A stretch of DNA of 64,000 nucleotides from Branchiostoma floridae (GCF_000003815.2 NC_049997.1:7942787-8006786), one strand, 5' to 3'. Positions 47,304 to 59,360 are shown, numbered from the stretch's first letter. The notes: generated by a model not told the origin, from the sequence alone. Program-made: numbers and translations.

Positions 47304-47711
47304 ACCCGTAACGCTTACAGTCGTTTGGATATCATGTGAAAACTTTCCGGAGATTCTTAACTTAATCTTTAATTAGTAACGATCTGAAACTGTTGGGTGT
47401 TGTGTCTATAAATTTGCCGGTAATTCTTCTCAGCTGACGAACTTTAAACTCTTAATGGTGAACACGTTTTAGGTCGTAACTCTTACGCTTGTTTTCTTTC
47501 ATGTGATCTCACTTCGTAAATTGTAAATACCCTAGAGGAACATAAAATCGCATGTTCTTCTTTTAAGTCTTCAGTGACGCGTGTCTTTAATTATGTGATT
47601 ATTGATGTCTTAACTAAGTATTTCCTCCTGAAATATATTGAGGCCGAGCTAGTTTTGCAAACGTAGATGTATTCAAAAACAGTCCTCTACCTTTTACACG
47701 AAATCCCCATT

Positions 47712-47954
47712 TCGCTAGACGGTGATCGCTGAAAGATTGAACAACTAAAATAAACCAATATTAAGTACGACTAACGAAGAAATTTTCCAATGTCTATCTA
47801 TTTATTCCAAAATGCAACAAGACATTTTCTAAGAAATCTTAAGTTGCAACAAGACATTTTCTAAGAAATCTTAAGTTGCAACAAGACATTTTCTATGAAA
47901 TTCGTTTAGCGATCAATCAAATCTTTAATTGCTCAGCTGTCGCGCCTCTAGTGG
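47712..47954. mobile_element. MITE with CTCF-like ends, copy 2, containing a 3x32-bp tandem repeat
   Basis: Left end CGCTAGACGGTGATCGCTGA and, inverted, right end CCACTAGAGGCGCGACAGCT parallel the copy at 5606. The interior carries three copies of a 32-bp unit (GCAACAAGACATTTTCTAAG...) starting at 47814, 47846 and 47878. Confidence 0.55.
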
Positions 47955-50049
47955 AAGAAGGTATAAGATGTAAACAAGAACGCTTCTCACGAAGTTGGTC
48001 AAAAACTGGGCTGACTGACATCAAAGCCTGACCAGTTAAGCGACGAGGTAAATTAGCGTAGCCATATTTACTGTCCGGTCTATTGTGGAAATGAACTCAT
48101 TACTTTAAAACGAGAGTTTCCCCTTGGCGGGAGCTCCAACATGAATTAGAACAAAACTACCCTTATCTTGAGTAGTAAAACAAGTTAAGATACTCCTTTT
48201 TATTGTTGGAGAGTGTGTTTTTATCGACTACCAGCTCGTAAGTGAGGTTTATAGACGTGTAACGTTAAGGGTCGCACAACCTACTGGTAGTGTTACAAAA
48301 TAAAACGTGGTTGTCAAAGATTGGTATTAACACGTTACAGATGGGAAAGTGGGGAGATTTGTTGGCTAAGTCTGATGATTTTAATTTGTCCGTGCTATAT
48401 TTTCACATCTAATACTGTATTTTCATGAGGTAAGCTTTTATTTTAAAGATATCATACAAAGCAGCATAACGCTACTAGTATTTGTTGCGTTATTGGTTGC
48501 TTTCGGATTTATTACCTCCCGAAAGGAGGTTTCACCTCCAACGGTGGTACTGTTTTGGGTTCTGTGTTTGGTTCTGTGTTCGAAACTGTAACTCGCGAGG
48601 TTAGGCTCCGGCTTGTTTCAAGTCTGGCGTTTGAAAGTTAGATGAATATGAACATCAGGTAGCGACCATAATCACCTCATGCAGGTTTGCGTTATCCGAA
48701 CTCTTGTTTTACCTGTAGCAGGACATTCAGGCTCACAAAGTTCGGTTGGGCGGTATAGTCCATCCCCGTGAAATGGAAAACATTTGCGTCTCACAAAAAG
48801 ACGAAATAGTTTCTTATCCATAGAGACATTCCTATATAAGTGAGCTGTCTCCGAATACTTCTTTCTTAAAGTACTACTTGTCGCCAGCTTGTCAGCGTCT
48901 TTGAAGATCTGAGGAAAGACTTAATCTTTTCTTTAAACCTTTGAGTCCTTGAGGATTGGAGCTAGCTCCTTAGGGCCGGACTTTTTAGACAAAACAAGCA
49001 ATACATGGTGGGAATGCTTGCAGTCTAGCAAAAAATGCTAAGCTGGCAAGTGTAGCAGTTACGGGGACTAAACTCTAAACACCGCGAACCCCCAGCCGTA
49101 TTGAAACATTTCCTTTGAACTTGGACTTCATAGCTACACTATACTTTCACTACGACTGTTTTAAAGTCAACCGGACATTTAGAAGACAATCCAATTTTAA
49201 AACTGTCTGTTTTGTGTTGATAACTAATTTGATAACTCGTAATTAACAACAGTACAAACTGTGTATAAAGGAGTAAGTAGTGAGCACACATGTCAAATAC
49301 ATTGCAATTGAGATAAATATCCTCGAGTGTTAAGCGAAACGCCCGCTAGAGCAAAACTTGAACACCCAGTAGTCCCCATCTGTAAATATTTGTAAAATTG
49401 AAAGCCCCCAACTTTTGTTCATAGAACACCACTACCTATAGTGCTCTCGTGTACGATAGCAAATTTCACGTGTGCTGTTTATCTACAATAACTCATAACA
49501 ACAGTTCTTTGTTCCACCGTTTTTGTGGAGGGTTGGGCAGTATTTTCCTGGGGCTGTGTTTCATTGTACGCACTGTTTACAGGACGAGACCAGACAGAAC
49601 CCTTGTTGTTCTAACCCAGCGTCCCACTCAACCTGAACGCCAATCACGTTTACCTGAAGACTAGGAGGTTATCTGCGGTTAGCCAGCACGCACAACTGAA
49701 CTGTGCACCGACACGTTTCGGTTGTTCAGGCCTTTGTGGTGCCTAGTGGTACATAGGTAGTCTGTACCAGACTCCCGCCTGGTCGAATAGTAAAAGGGGA
49801 CTTTGACCAAGTTAGGAATAAAGCCTAGTAGGTGTTAATTGGCCTATACTCTAGCTAGAAGTCAATAGTAAGGCCGGTGCTGAAAAGACTGAAAAAAAAG
49901 CTATGGCAACTATATTTGTCCCTATTTATTTGGCCAAATTCTTCTCTTTTTTTCATGCAACTGACATGTCTACTTGGAGACAAGTACATAGGGCAATAAG
50001 TTTCCTCGCTTGTTTCTGTGGTAGGGTGTAATTTTACAGGGATGAGTTG
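47955..50049. other. No recognised gene downstream of the GTPase exon cluster
   Basis: No later Ras motifs (NKxD, SAK) were found by eye. A lone GAGGTTAGGCTCCGGCTTGT near 48598 matches the arm of the 25.6-kb foldback element. An acceptor-like GTTTACAG near 49582 leads into a short frame of no known family. Confidence 0.35.
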
Positions 50050-50216
50050 CTGGCCCTTTCTCTTGAACGTACCCCAATTTTCCATCCCTTCCGAAAGACG
50101 GCTGCAACCCCAACCGAAATGGTTACCAAGGATTGAACCGAGAACTCACAAGAACCAATAGATTGGAACAGGAAGTTCAACTGCTAGGTCGCTACCAGTT
50201 GAGCTACAGGGACGAC
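50050..50216 (-). mobile_element. tRNA-derived SINE
   Basis: Minus strand reads CCCTGTAGCTCAACTGGTAG (A box) and TCTCGGTTCAATCCTTGG (B box), followed by a body with ACCATTTCGGTTGGGGTTGC. It has a clear tRNA-like promoter structure. Confidence 0.7.
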
Positions 50217-52436
50217 CCTGTGAAAACAATTCTAGGGGTCCAAATATTTTTGAAGCCCTTCTGTAAATTGCTTGGCTTAGGCTTAACTACAAATAATCGA
50301 TGCCTTTAGTTAGTAAGTAGCTAAATTGTTATCCGTCAAGACCCTGTCACACATAGCCGACCATGGCCTCCCAACCTTCTCCAGACCATGATCGGGTGTT
50401 AGTCGTGAGCAAGGTCATCTGTGGTTGAGAGTTGATCGACGAGTTGAATAACTAGTCTTCAAAACTGGTGTGCAAAGCCAACCGTAAACAATCTGAACAA
50501 TCAAAGCCGGGAAAGTCATTTTCTGCTTGAATACGATCGGAGAAGCGAAGGCGAAGCTAGAATAGGATCGATTCCAGACTACTCCCAACCCAGCGCCGAC
50601 CTTGGTTGAAGATTGGTCAGGAGTTAAGTCACGGGAAGGTCCTTAACGTGTGCTTAACATATTAGTTGGCTTGCAAATTTAAAGCTATCAAAGTTGTTTA
50701 TGTCATAGTCTGGAATCCTTCAATCTTTTCTACAAATTGAATCTCGCAGGTGGTTGGTTCGAACACCGGGGATTGCCATGTCCCTGTCACTGGTCATTTA
50801 CCGTCTGCTGTGTAAACAATACAGCAAAAACGTCTCACCGGTCTCCACATACCGGTCCGAAATATTTGCCACCCCGCAATGGTAGAAGAGAAAGGGTGGA
50901 AATATACGGTTCATTGGATCATAATACGGAAACTATGTATCGAGAACACCTCACGCCGAAGTTATGTCACACATAAAAGGTTGGCGCTCCGCTGCATTGA
51001 CAGAACTTCCGACTTGTAAGATACCGACTGGATCTTTTGATACAGAAGCGTCTAAGCTGCTCCCTTTTTACTTTATCCTGGCGTGATGTTCGGTATGCTG
51101 TTTATCACTCCAAGGATCTTGTTGAAGTGTTCTGTCATGACCTCGAGGTCAATAGTTACCAAGGCCTGGCAACGCACGAACTCCAATCAATCTTTTAGTA
51201 CACCTTAAAGTGTGCGCAAAGGTGCGTTTTTGTACATGAAAGCATGCCTGTACGTATGTTTTAGGAATAATTTGCGTGTACTTAAAGATAAGATTTTGTG
51301 AAATGTTGATATCTTTCTGTTCATACAGTTTATCTTTCAATAACCTTGAATCGGTAATACACCGCCGTGTTGGTTAAGTGGTAAGTTTATTGAACATGTT
51401 ACGGGCACTTCTCCAGGTTAGCAAATATTGGGCTGTACGTGTTTCCTATGTGTTATTTTGTAGCTATAACAATGCTACAGTGTTGGTTCTGTTAGTCCCC
51501 CTAAAGTATGTTTTCTTTGAGTCAGTTTGTATTTTAGATTCAGTCCGAGCGGACAAGGTCTCATTGTAAACCAAAATCGATGTGGAAGAATGTTTTGTTA
51601 AAATAACTAGTATACACAAAGAGGAACAAATTAGGGGGGGGGGGGGGGTCAGTGAGTAAAGTATATAGATAAAAAAGATTATTGAATAACATGAAATGAT
51701 CATATATCCTTAACAATCCACCTCTACAATATACGTTCTACTACGCCCCCAGAAGAGGCAATTCTTGTTGACTGTAGTATTCAAAGCAAATCTCCAAGCA
51801 GATGTTAAGCTCCTACTTGCTTTGGACGTCCTTTGAGGCTTCTTTGGTGGTATTCTTTGCTTTCTTTTTTTGTATAACGCCTTTCAAAAACAGAAAGACC
51901 CACAAAAAGGCCTTAAAAGATTACCTTAAGTACTTTCAGCATGTTCTAAAACGTGTCTTAGGGTGTAAGCGTACTGTCCTAGATACGACATAATGATGTT
52001 TACATAGAAACAGGTGCATCATGTCCGGAGTGGCCGTGAGTGTCCACTATACCGTCCGTCCTGTAAAAACACGTGTTATACAACGTGGGATCACCACTGT
52101 CAGCGGTACAGCTGGGGTCTTTGACTTACACGGCCTTGAGATTTCTTTAACTACTGTTTGAAGGTCACGTTTTAGAAGAGAATCAATCAAGTGTTGTAAG
52201 AAAGATCTTTGTAAGTGTTTATAATGCAATAGGTGCAGAATGTATCCTCATTTTCTTAGCGGGCTAAAAGCTTGGGAGATAGTTGGTAATCAAAATTTCT
52301 TTTTTAAATAATTCATTCATCGTTGGAGGACAAAACTGAAACACTTTTTGATACCCCTTTCAAAATCTATCCATAAAGCTAAACCTTATAAGATTTATCT
52401 ATTTTACAAACCAAATCACGGATAGTGTGTAAGCGT
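50217..52436. other. No supported gene
   Basis: Isolated MITE-end motif at about 51789 (AATCTCCAAGCAGATGTTAA). Otherwise unrecognised. Confidence 0.35.
51634..51648. repeat. Poly(G) run
   Basis: About 15 consecutive G residues. Confidence 0.9.
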
Positions 52437-52529
52437 ATCTCCAACCAGATGTAGAGAGGACAGATCTAAACTTTTTTGCTGTCTCATTTTTCTTACACAA
52501 AACGTTCTTAAACAAAGTGTATCAGAGAA

Positions 52530-53220
52530 AGTGTATCGGAATCATCACGACTTTCCTCCTAACATCTGCTTGGAGACTTCGATCCTTGGAATCATTGCGA
52601 CTAGGGCTGGGTACCGGTACAGAAAATTCAGGTCCAGGTCCGGTTCAGGTCCAAAGGATCAGGTCCAGGTCCGGACCTGAACCTGGACCTGATTCAGTAT
52701 GACTCATACCAGTGGTCCATTTCACTACAAAGAAATCTGTTTGGTGGAGTATTAGACTTACACTGGCGTTTTAAAATCCTACAACGCTACCTGCACCTGT
52801 ACGATTGACTGTAAATCTTGGTAGAAATTACTATAAACTCTACTCTACTTCACTCTTGTTATTTTCTTCCAACTGCAAGCGCCAAAACGTGTGAATGGCT
52901 GATAAAATAATATGTTAATTTTCTAATCGGTCCAACATCCGGTCTACCTAATTTTTTCAGGTCCGGTTTTCTGGACCGGTCCAATAAGAAAAACCGGTTT
53001 TGTACCGGTACACCGTACCGGTACCCAGCCCTAATTGCGACATATCCTCCCAACATCTGCTTGGAGATTACTTTGGACATTACGCCCTCCCAACATCTGT
53101 TTGGAGGTTACCTGGACATCACGCATCGTCACCCTGGAATCGTCACGACTTTCCTTCTAACATCTGCTTGGAGGTTGGCTACCTGGACATCGCGCATACC
53201 CTAACATCTGCTTGGAGATT
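52530..53220 (+). repeat. Array of TAACATCTGCTTGGAG motifs, interrupted by a hAT element
   Basis: The motif occurs in the same orientation at 52561, 53052, 53092, 53159 and 53203. Several copies are preceded by GGAATCRTCACGACTTTCCT. Removing the hAT and one target copy restores an uninterrupted GGAATCATTGCGACATATCC unit. The motif is the end sequence of the 12207-type MITE; an inverted copy lies at 52437. Confidence 0.75.
52594..53041. mobile_element. Non-autonomous hAT element with perfect 8-bp target duplication
   Basis: ATTGCGAC at 52594-52601 and 53034-53041 flanks a 432-bp element. It begins TAGGGCTGGGTACCGGTAC and ends with the exact inverse. An 8-bp duplication and a (C/T)AGGGCTGGG-type end are typical of hAT. 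Near the left end CAGGTCCAGGTCCGG and near the right end GGTCCGGTTTTCTGGACCGG form further inverted, repeated GGTCC-rich subterminal motifs. No transposase. Confidence 0.9.
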
Positions 53221-54734
53221 CACCTGCCAGTTATGTCTTGACCTGAAACTCGTACTGTTTACAGCTTTGTACCGACCTTAGCCGATAACTTCCGGCCAGT
53301 CTGTTATACAATCAGAGCGTAATCATGCCTCATTTATCACACGTCCGTTCAGTTAACGCCTCGTTTATACTGCATTTGTCATCTCTAAATAGGTCCAATT
53401 ATCGCGACCTTCGTAACACGCTCAATTTATCACTAAAGCTTCACTGGAGTTAACTATACGGCAAGGTGGTAACTAGACAGTGATTGTAATGTTTCAATCA
53501 AAATGCAAATCACATACAGGCATGTGTCCAAGCCAAACCAATACGGATATATGAATGAACAAATATCTTTTTAATTTCTTTAATACTTTTTTATCTTTTT
53601 AAAAGTTGCCATCATACAAAAGTATTTCGGCACTTTTCACTCTTTGCAAATTGGCGCTTTTGATGCCCATTCCTTTTTTACGATGTGCAATCAAACAAAT
53701 AGAATTGTTTGCAGGGCCCTTGTTTAAAATTAATCTGAAATAAAACTTGATCGTTTTCTGCCTTAATCGTTCATTGGCAATTACGCAGTTCATGAAGCAA
53801 ATGACTATAACTCTCAAAATACCACCATTTACAAATATATTTGAATGTCATGAAGCCTAGCAAGTACACGTCTGAAGAGTTCTGTATTTTGTCTACTATT
53901 TCCATGTCTGAATAGTTGTAACTTAACTTTGTATTGCATATAGTCATCGATTGCTACATATACCCATTTACGGTAACGCTGTACATGTGTTATGGCGCCG
54001 CTGAATCATATCAGCACAAGACTTTGTTGTTAAGACTATATATGGCCAGCTACCTTGACCGTCCTGTGTTTTCTTTTCTCTGACGGTTTCCGTTTCCTCG
54101 GCACACCGCTGTCTGTCACCACTCTCCCCTCCTGGCTTCTCCAGGCGGCCATTTTCAAGATCATTAGGAGTTGTTGACGAAACATTTTAACAGTGTTTAG
54201 TAAGCAGACGAGCTTACTTTTGTATCAGTTACACTGTTGCTACTCTGGCCTAGAAGAAGAAATACCCTGTTTCTCATACACTAGACTATTGTGTATAGGA
54301 ACGTGGCCTTTTTAATTGTAGTCTACTCGAGCGTTGCTAGAGACTTGAGATCCTAAGATCTCAACAAAACAGAGACTGAAGTTGCTTGAACATGTCGTTC
54401 CTTAGATGCAGGTACCAAACATTGTGAGTCAGACCAGGTGAACGTGATGTTTTGGCACCTCAGACCGTCTTCCTGCTGTAAACGTTGGAGCTGTGTTGAC
54501 TTAAGTTCACCTTGTTTGCTGCTTGGTTTATTTATAGAAATGACGTCATATGCCAATGAACTCTTCATCGTCAAAACATATACACAAGTTAAAGTGGCGC
54601 TAGTGGAAAATGGCTAGTCATTTTTGTGAAATGAGAAGCAACAAATCTAATTCGACATAACTTTTTAAAAGATTTTAGAACTCAGATTCTACGACGTTTT
54701 GGTAGACCGTACATCTAAGTTAGTGATGGATGTA

Positions 54735-54986
54735 CAATAAAAGTATGTGCAGCTTTTTAAGCCATCAAGACCCATATCCGACCCTCAAATCTTATCAGTT
54801 CAACCGCCAGACAAGACCTGTGCGCAAAAAAATAATACAATTGCCGAGATAGAAACTCTTAGTTGTCCATATTTCAGTATTGCAGTAGACAGTTTCTTAG
54901 AAACGAACTTTAAGAACGAAAGACGACATCTGAAACGGGAAGCAAGAGTCAAAGCAAGAGTCAGGATCGTGAGAGTTCCTGTCTAA
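54735..54986 (+). CDS. Open frame ending in a basic helix, unrecognised possible terminal exon
   Basis: An acceptor-like tract ending TATGTGCAG precedes an open frame of about 80 codons ending TAA at 54984-54986. The frame starts with Pro/Ser-rich sequence and ends in a strongly basic stretch (NERRHLKREARVKARVRIVR). There is no ATG at the 5' edge, so it would be a 3'-terminal exon. No domain was recognised. Confidence 0.16.
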
Positions 54987-55290
54987 ACGATAAGGTCACA
55001 TGGCAAAACAAGAAGTGATCTTTATTACGTAAGATTTCCTTACAGAAGCTGACAGTTTCTTAGAACAGGAATAACGAAAGGGGAGACGTGACACGGGAAA
55101 CTGTGTGACAGACAGGGCACGGGTTAGAGCGGTAGGGTTAGTATAGTCGGGCTGTAGTTTCAGGAGGTGAGCAGGGTTCAGTACACATCCGACAACCCGT
55201 CACCGACTTACACCTTACATGGCACACCTGCGAGGCTGCGCTGTGGGAGGGGAGGGTGTAGTATTGGATTCTGACTAGAACTAGTACTTG

Positions 55291-55505
55291 TAGGTGTGGG
55301 TACGGTGTACCGGTACAAAACCGTTTTTTTTTTTGTTGGACCGGTCCAGAAAAACTGGACCTGAAAAAAATCAGTAGGCCGGATATTGGACCGATTCGAA
55401 AATGAACAGATTATATCAGCACGTGTTTTGGGAGCTTAAATGTCGAAGAAAAGAACAAGAGCGAAGCAGAGGAGAGTTGATAGTCATTTTTTACGTACAT
55501 ACCGC
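55291..55505. mobile_element. Second, truncated copy of the hAT element (inverted)
   Basis: TAGGTGTGGGTACGGTGTAC, then TTGGACCGGTCCAG, GGCCGGATATTGGACCGATT and AACAAGAGCGAAGCAGAG follow the complement of the right half of the 52602 element in order. The other half is missing. Confidence 0.75.
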
Positions 55506-56439
55506 CATTCTAGGCATCAAAATTGCGAGTAATTAGAGTAAGTGATAGAGCTTACAGAATACTGAAATTTAGGAATGGAACATCCAATACAAGATATCAT
55601 TTACTAGTGTAGTGGTTAACCATAATAAAAACATGGCTCCAATGATTGTTCAGTCTAGAGGGGTTGACTAATTGGCTCTTCAGTGGGATGTATTGGCCAT
55701 TAGTGATGTTTTGTTATCAAATCGGCTCCACAAAGGGCTTCAATCAGAGGTACTGAGTTATCTATGATGTGAGATAAGCAGACACGAACTGTTATACAGT
55801 TATGCAACGATACTTGCGATCATAAAAAACAAATTCAAATTACAACTGAAATTACTCAAATTACAACTGATACGTTTTGTATATCATATAGTAGCATTTT
55901 GGGAAAAAGAACTGTAAATATTTGATAACTATTAGCGATAAGATCACAGTTCTTAATGTGTGTTTTTCTAGCTAAGATTGTTTTGACGGTCTGTTAGGTC
56001 CATTAACCATTTGTATTGGTAGCAAATTTGCTCACAGCTATTGAGAGTGTTTAAAGCAAAGGGAGCTGTACGCTTGTGAAAACAGCGCCGTGAAGCAAAC
56101 CCACCACTTCACACTCTTTTACACGAGTACAGGGAACACTTCAACACTAATGGAACGGTAGAACATACAATTGATAGTGCAAATACGACGTGTTTTTATT
56201 ATGTCGTACATTTTCTAGACGCAAGGTGACCTGATACCAGGCGGCCATCTTGGATCATGATATAGCAGATTTTGATGATTTCGTGTGGAGCATGGAACAC
56301 GCGACAATTGTTCTCAGTGTCTTGATATAATTTTCTATCTTAGAATATCAACCCTGAACAATAATGACAGTAACATACAACTTTAAAACCAGTTTGAATA
56401 TTCCATCACTTAAAATCAACTATTTGAGGAGGTACTAGT

Positions 56440-56625
56440 ATAGTGTGTCAGATGCAGTATTTCAAACCCTGAAGTGTGCAAGGTGGTTTGTTGTATTATA
56501 TTTTATGTTTGATGTATTGAAGTGATTTGAACCTTTGTTTTATTATGTAACGCAGGGCACATTGAAAACCGCCCTAGTGGCGATATGCCGTCCCATGGCT
56601 AAATAAATAAATGAAATGAAATGGA
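56440..56625 (+). mobile_element. LINE-like 3' end
   Basis: ACGCAGGGCACATTGAAAAC, GCCCTAGTGGCGATATGCCG and TCCCATGGCT are followed by an AAATAAATAAATGAAATGAA tail. This is the layout of CR1/L2-type retrotransposon 3' ends. No coding part is seen. Confidence 0.5.
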
Positions 56626-57069
56626 TATTTCTCAGAAACTTCGCCGATGGGCTAGTTCAACATTTTCCTCATGTTAACTTGTACTACGTCACAACGTTAG
56701 CTCTAATCCTAGCTCTAGCCGAACCTAACGCTTATACTTGGCGTAAACCCCGCTCTCCTTAACGTAAAGTTTAAGTAAACTTAAAGCTGCCTAAAGTCTA
56801 GTTCTAGCTGTGCTAGATTGAGTCTAGACTTAAATAGTGATATAGTCACGTATGATACTGTTCATTATTGATATGGAAACACGTTAGGATAAATTGAATT
56901 CAGAGTCAAATAGATCTACATGTATTGCTGTGGTTGACGTTTGTCAAAATGTATCAGAAGAAACTTTATTGTTAACTTCGCACTAATTCGTATAAGAATT
57001 AACGTGAGTTTTATTTTGTGAAGTCTCGTTTTCTTTCTACATCTCGTTTTAACATAGGTTCTGTTTTAC

Positions 57070-57306
57070 TTGTCACAAGCCTGTAATGTGGTGGAAGGTG
57101 ACACTAAACAAAGTGGGTCACTTTGCGGTGGCTTTGTGTTCTGTTCACTTACCTGTTCCTTGTTTGATCCAAGTGTCTTCAAACACGAGAAAAGAGGAAC
57201 ACTTGAAAAACACTTGTGGTCACTAAGAAACCCCGAGTTCAAGATAGACTGTTTGGACTTAGAAATTACGTGGTACCTGGTTCCAGAATTCTTAAAGTTT
57301 TCATGA
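57070..57306 (+). CDS. Open frame, unrecognised
   Basis: About 78 open codons ending TGA, without a conventional ATG at the start. It is Cys-rich early (GGFVFCSLTCSLFD) and hydrophobic/acidic late (IDCLDLEITWYLV). A CAG acceptor cannot be fixed at its edge. It may be an exon fragment or chance. Confidence 0.1.
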   Translation: MSQACNVVEGDTKQSGSLCGGFVFCSLTCSLFDPSVFKHEKRGTLEKHLWSLRNPEFKIDCLDLEITWYLVPEFLKFS

Positions 57307-57676
57307 TGCCAAAATATGATATTATTACCTGGTAGAAAATTGGTTTTAGTTAGATTCTAGAGAGTTCAACTAACGCTGAATTGAATTTCGTATAATCATG
57401 GCTATGTTTGGATATGGCATACACACTGGAACAACCACACCCGTTTTTTTGTAGTTTCCAAACATTTGTTTACGCAGCCCCCCTAATAGGTAATAGGCGC
57501 CGCTTCTGTAGTGAAACTACTAGATTATTTAAACATTGTCACGGTTGGGGTGTCGTTCTGAAAGTGCGGTGTATGCTGATCGTTTTCTGATTACGATGGC
57601 AAAACGTATGATCCATCTAGGGTTGTTTTCCAACCGACCCGAAATAGAGCTAGCTGTCCAGGTAAATAAACAAAAG

Positions 57677-58269
57677 GTGAGTCAACAGTAAACACGGAGC
57701 TGTGGCTCCAGTGTGCAGGGATTAGGCTGAGGACCGTCTCCTTTTCAGCGAAAATCTGTTTACTAGTTGTTGTATGGTGCAGAATACTGGAAAGAGACGG
57801 TGCGCATAAACGTAAATTCAGTGTCTTCCAAAATAAGTGCTTACGCAGGATCCTGAAAGTAAAGTATTCTGGCCAAATAGAATATCAAATAGAAACCTCC
57901 ATGCAAAAACATGGCTCATCCCAGTTGACAAAGAAATCGAGGTGCGAGATGGCTTGGTCATGTGTGCCGCATGAAACATGACAGTCTACCAAGAGTCGCA
58001 CTGTGATGGACTCCGCAAGGAAAAAGACCGAGGAGAAGCTCGAATGAGAACTGGAGACGCTGTGTCGAGAAGGAGGTAAAGAGGAGAGGGTTCTCTCTAG
58101 AAGAGGCACCCAGACAGAAGAGATGGAGGGACTTCCTGATACCTCAGGTACCAGCGGGTACCGAAGAGGATTGAATGAGTGATGAGTGAGTGAGTCAACA
58201 GTAAACACGGAGCTGTGGCTCCAGTGTGCAGGGATTAGCATGAGGACCGTCTCCCTTTCAGAGAAAATC
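57677..58269 (+). mobile_element. 5'-truncated LINE with reverse-transcriptase C-terminus and 80-bp direct repeats
   Basis: The insert (about 57757-58189) encodes, across frameshifts, LLYGAEYWKET, then FSVFQNKCLRRILKV, then from 57947 RWLGHVCRMKHDSLPRVAL, a stop where Arg is expected, and WTPQGKRPRRSSNENWRRC, ending EED and TGA at 58172-58174. This is the well-known C-terminal region of many LINE polymerases. A (GAGT)-rich tail follows. Flanks 57677-57756 and 58190-58269 (GAGTCAACAGTAAACACGG...) are about 90% identical. The copy is inactive. Confidence 0.88.
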
Positions 58270-58559
58270 CCTGGCGGATAACAAAGGTGTTCAACCAAAC
58301 TGTTTATTTTCCCGAGCTGATGCCAGGGAACACTCCGCAACGAGGGACGTCATCTTTCATGACTTCTTAGTTTCCAGTTTTGCATCATAAAAAGAAAACA
58401 TTGGTTAATGACTAGGCGGTTACACTCATCGCTGGACTTCGTGCGCTTTTGATGTCGTAACATTTATAATCACAAGTAGGCTTTGACAGAAAAAATAAAA
58501 CAGAGAAGGATAAAAAAAACCTTTTCCGAAACAAGACAGGTAAACTTTGCAGGATACTT

Positions 58560-58635
58560 GCACGACAATCACAATAATGTTCTGAGTTTGTGATCGTACG
58601 ACTTCCGCACGACATACATGTGACCTGGCCCGTAC
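58560..58635. mobile_element. MITE end related to 13309/37594 (partial)
   Basis: GATCGTACGACTTCCGCACG and CATACATGTGACCTGGCCCG resemble the right end of that family. The preceding CAGGTAAACTTTGCAGGA matches its interior. The left end is decayed. Confidence 0.5.
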
Positions 58636-58665
58636 ATTTTGAGACTCGTTAGACTTTAGGACGAA

Positions 58666-59037
58666 TTGTGTGCTGCAACTCGGGTATCTGGTTGTAAATA
58701 TTTGCTTGAAATTCATGAAGGCAAACGTGCCCTCAAGCCTATTATACCGTTTCATAAAACCACGTACATCCCTTTGATTCACTGTATGCCAGCTGCAGTA
58801 ATGCCCATTTTGCAAATATTATTTTGCGTTATTATCTGTAAAGATAGAAGGATGCCTACAAATGTCATCCCTTTGTTTAACACGGTATCTCACGTACTTA
58901 CAACTTTATTACTACCAGATAACGAAAACCATTATAAATTAGTATGGCTTATTTTACGGAATCTACAACCATCCACCACAGAACATGAACTAGGAGGTGT
59001 TTCAGACACAACTTTAGACAGCTTTTGTATCTCTTAG
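58666..59037 (+). CDS. 123-codon open frame, unrecognised
   Basis: Open frame following an acceptor-like TTTAG and ending TAG at 59035-59037, with no ATG at its start. It has two hydrophobic stretches (VMPILQILFCVIIC; LVWLILRNL). It lies between a MITE end (58560-58635) and the third assembly gap. The length is above the local average, but composition is AT-rich and no family is recognised. Confidence 0.13.
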   Translation: MCAATRVSGCKYLLEIHEGKRALKPIIPFHKTTYIPLIHCMPAAVMPILQILFCVIICKDRRMPTNVIPLFNTVSHVLTTLLLPDNENHYKLVWLILRNLQPSTTEHELGGVSDTTLDSFCIS

Positions 59038-59184
59038 ATTCTTATCTACGAGTTCTAGATGCCTAGACTTTCTACAGAATTCCAGCTGACCGCAGGATGC
59101 GCCTGTCCCCATCAGTGTGGCTACCTCACGTCAGTAATAATAAAGGGTTAATGCCCCGGCCCGAGGTGTATATGGTGAGATAAT

Positions 59185-59360
59185 NNNNNNNNNNNNNNNN
59201 NNNNNNNNNNNNNNNNNNNNNNNNNNNNNNNNNNNNNNNNNNNNNNNNNNNNNNNNNNNNNNNNNNNNNNNNNNNNNNNNNNNNNNNNNNNNNNNNNNNN
59301 NNNNNNNNNNNNNNNNNNNNNNNNNNNNNNNNNNNNNNNNNNNNNNNNNNNNNNNNNNNN
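59185..59360. other. Assembly gap 3 (176 N)
   Basis: Unknown sequence in an AT-rich stretch. Confidence 0.97.

Larger units (their letters stand above)
53221..56439. other. Background around the second hAT copy
   Basis: Apart from the 54.7-kb frame and the hAT fragment nothing is identifiable. Two similar CCAGGCGGCCAT(C/T)TT sites (about 54143 and 56240) resemble YY1-type motifs, but short matches are weak evidence. Confidence 0.35.

Noticed and set aside
57885-58340. 151-codon minus-strand frame
   Set aside because: It is antisense to a recognisable LINE reverse-transcriptase C-terminus.
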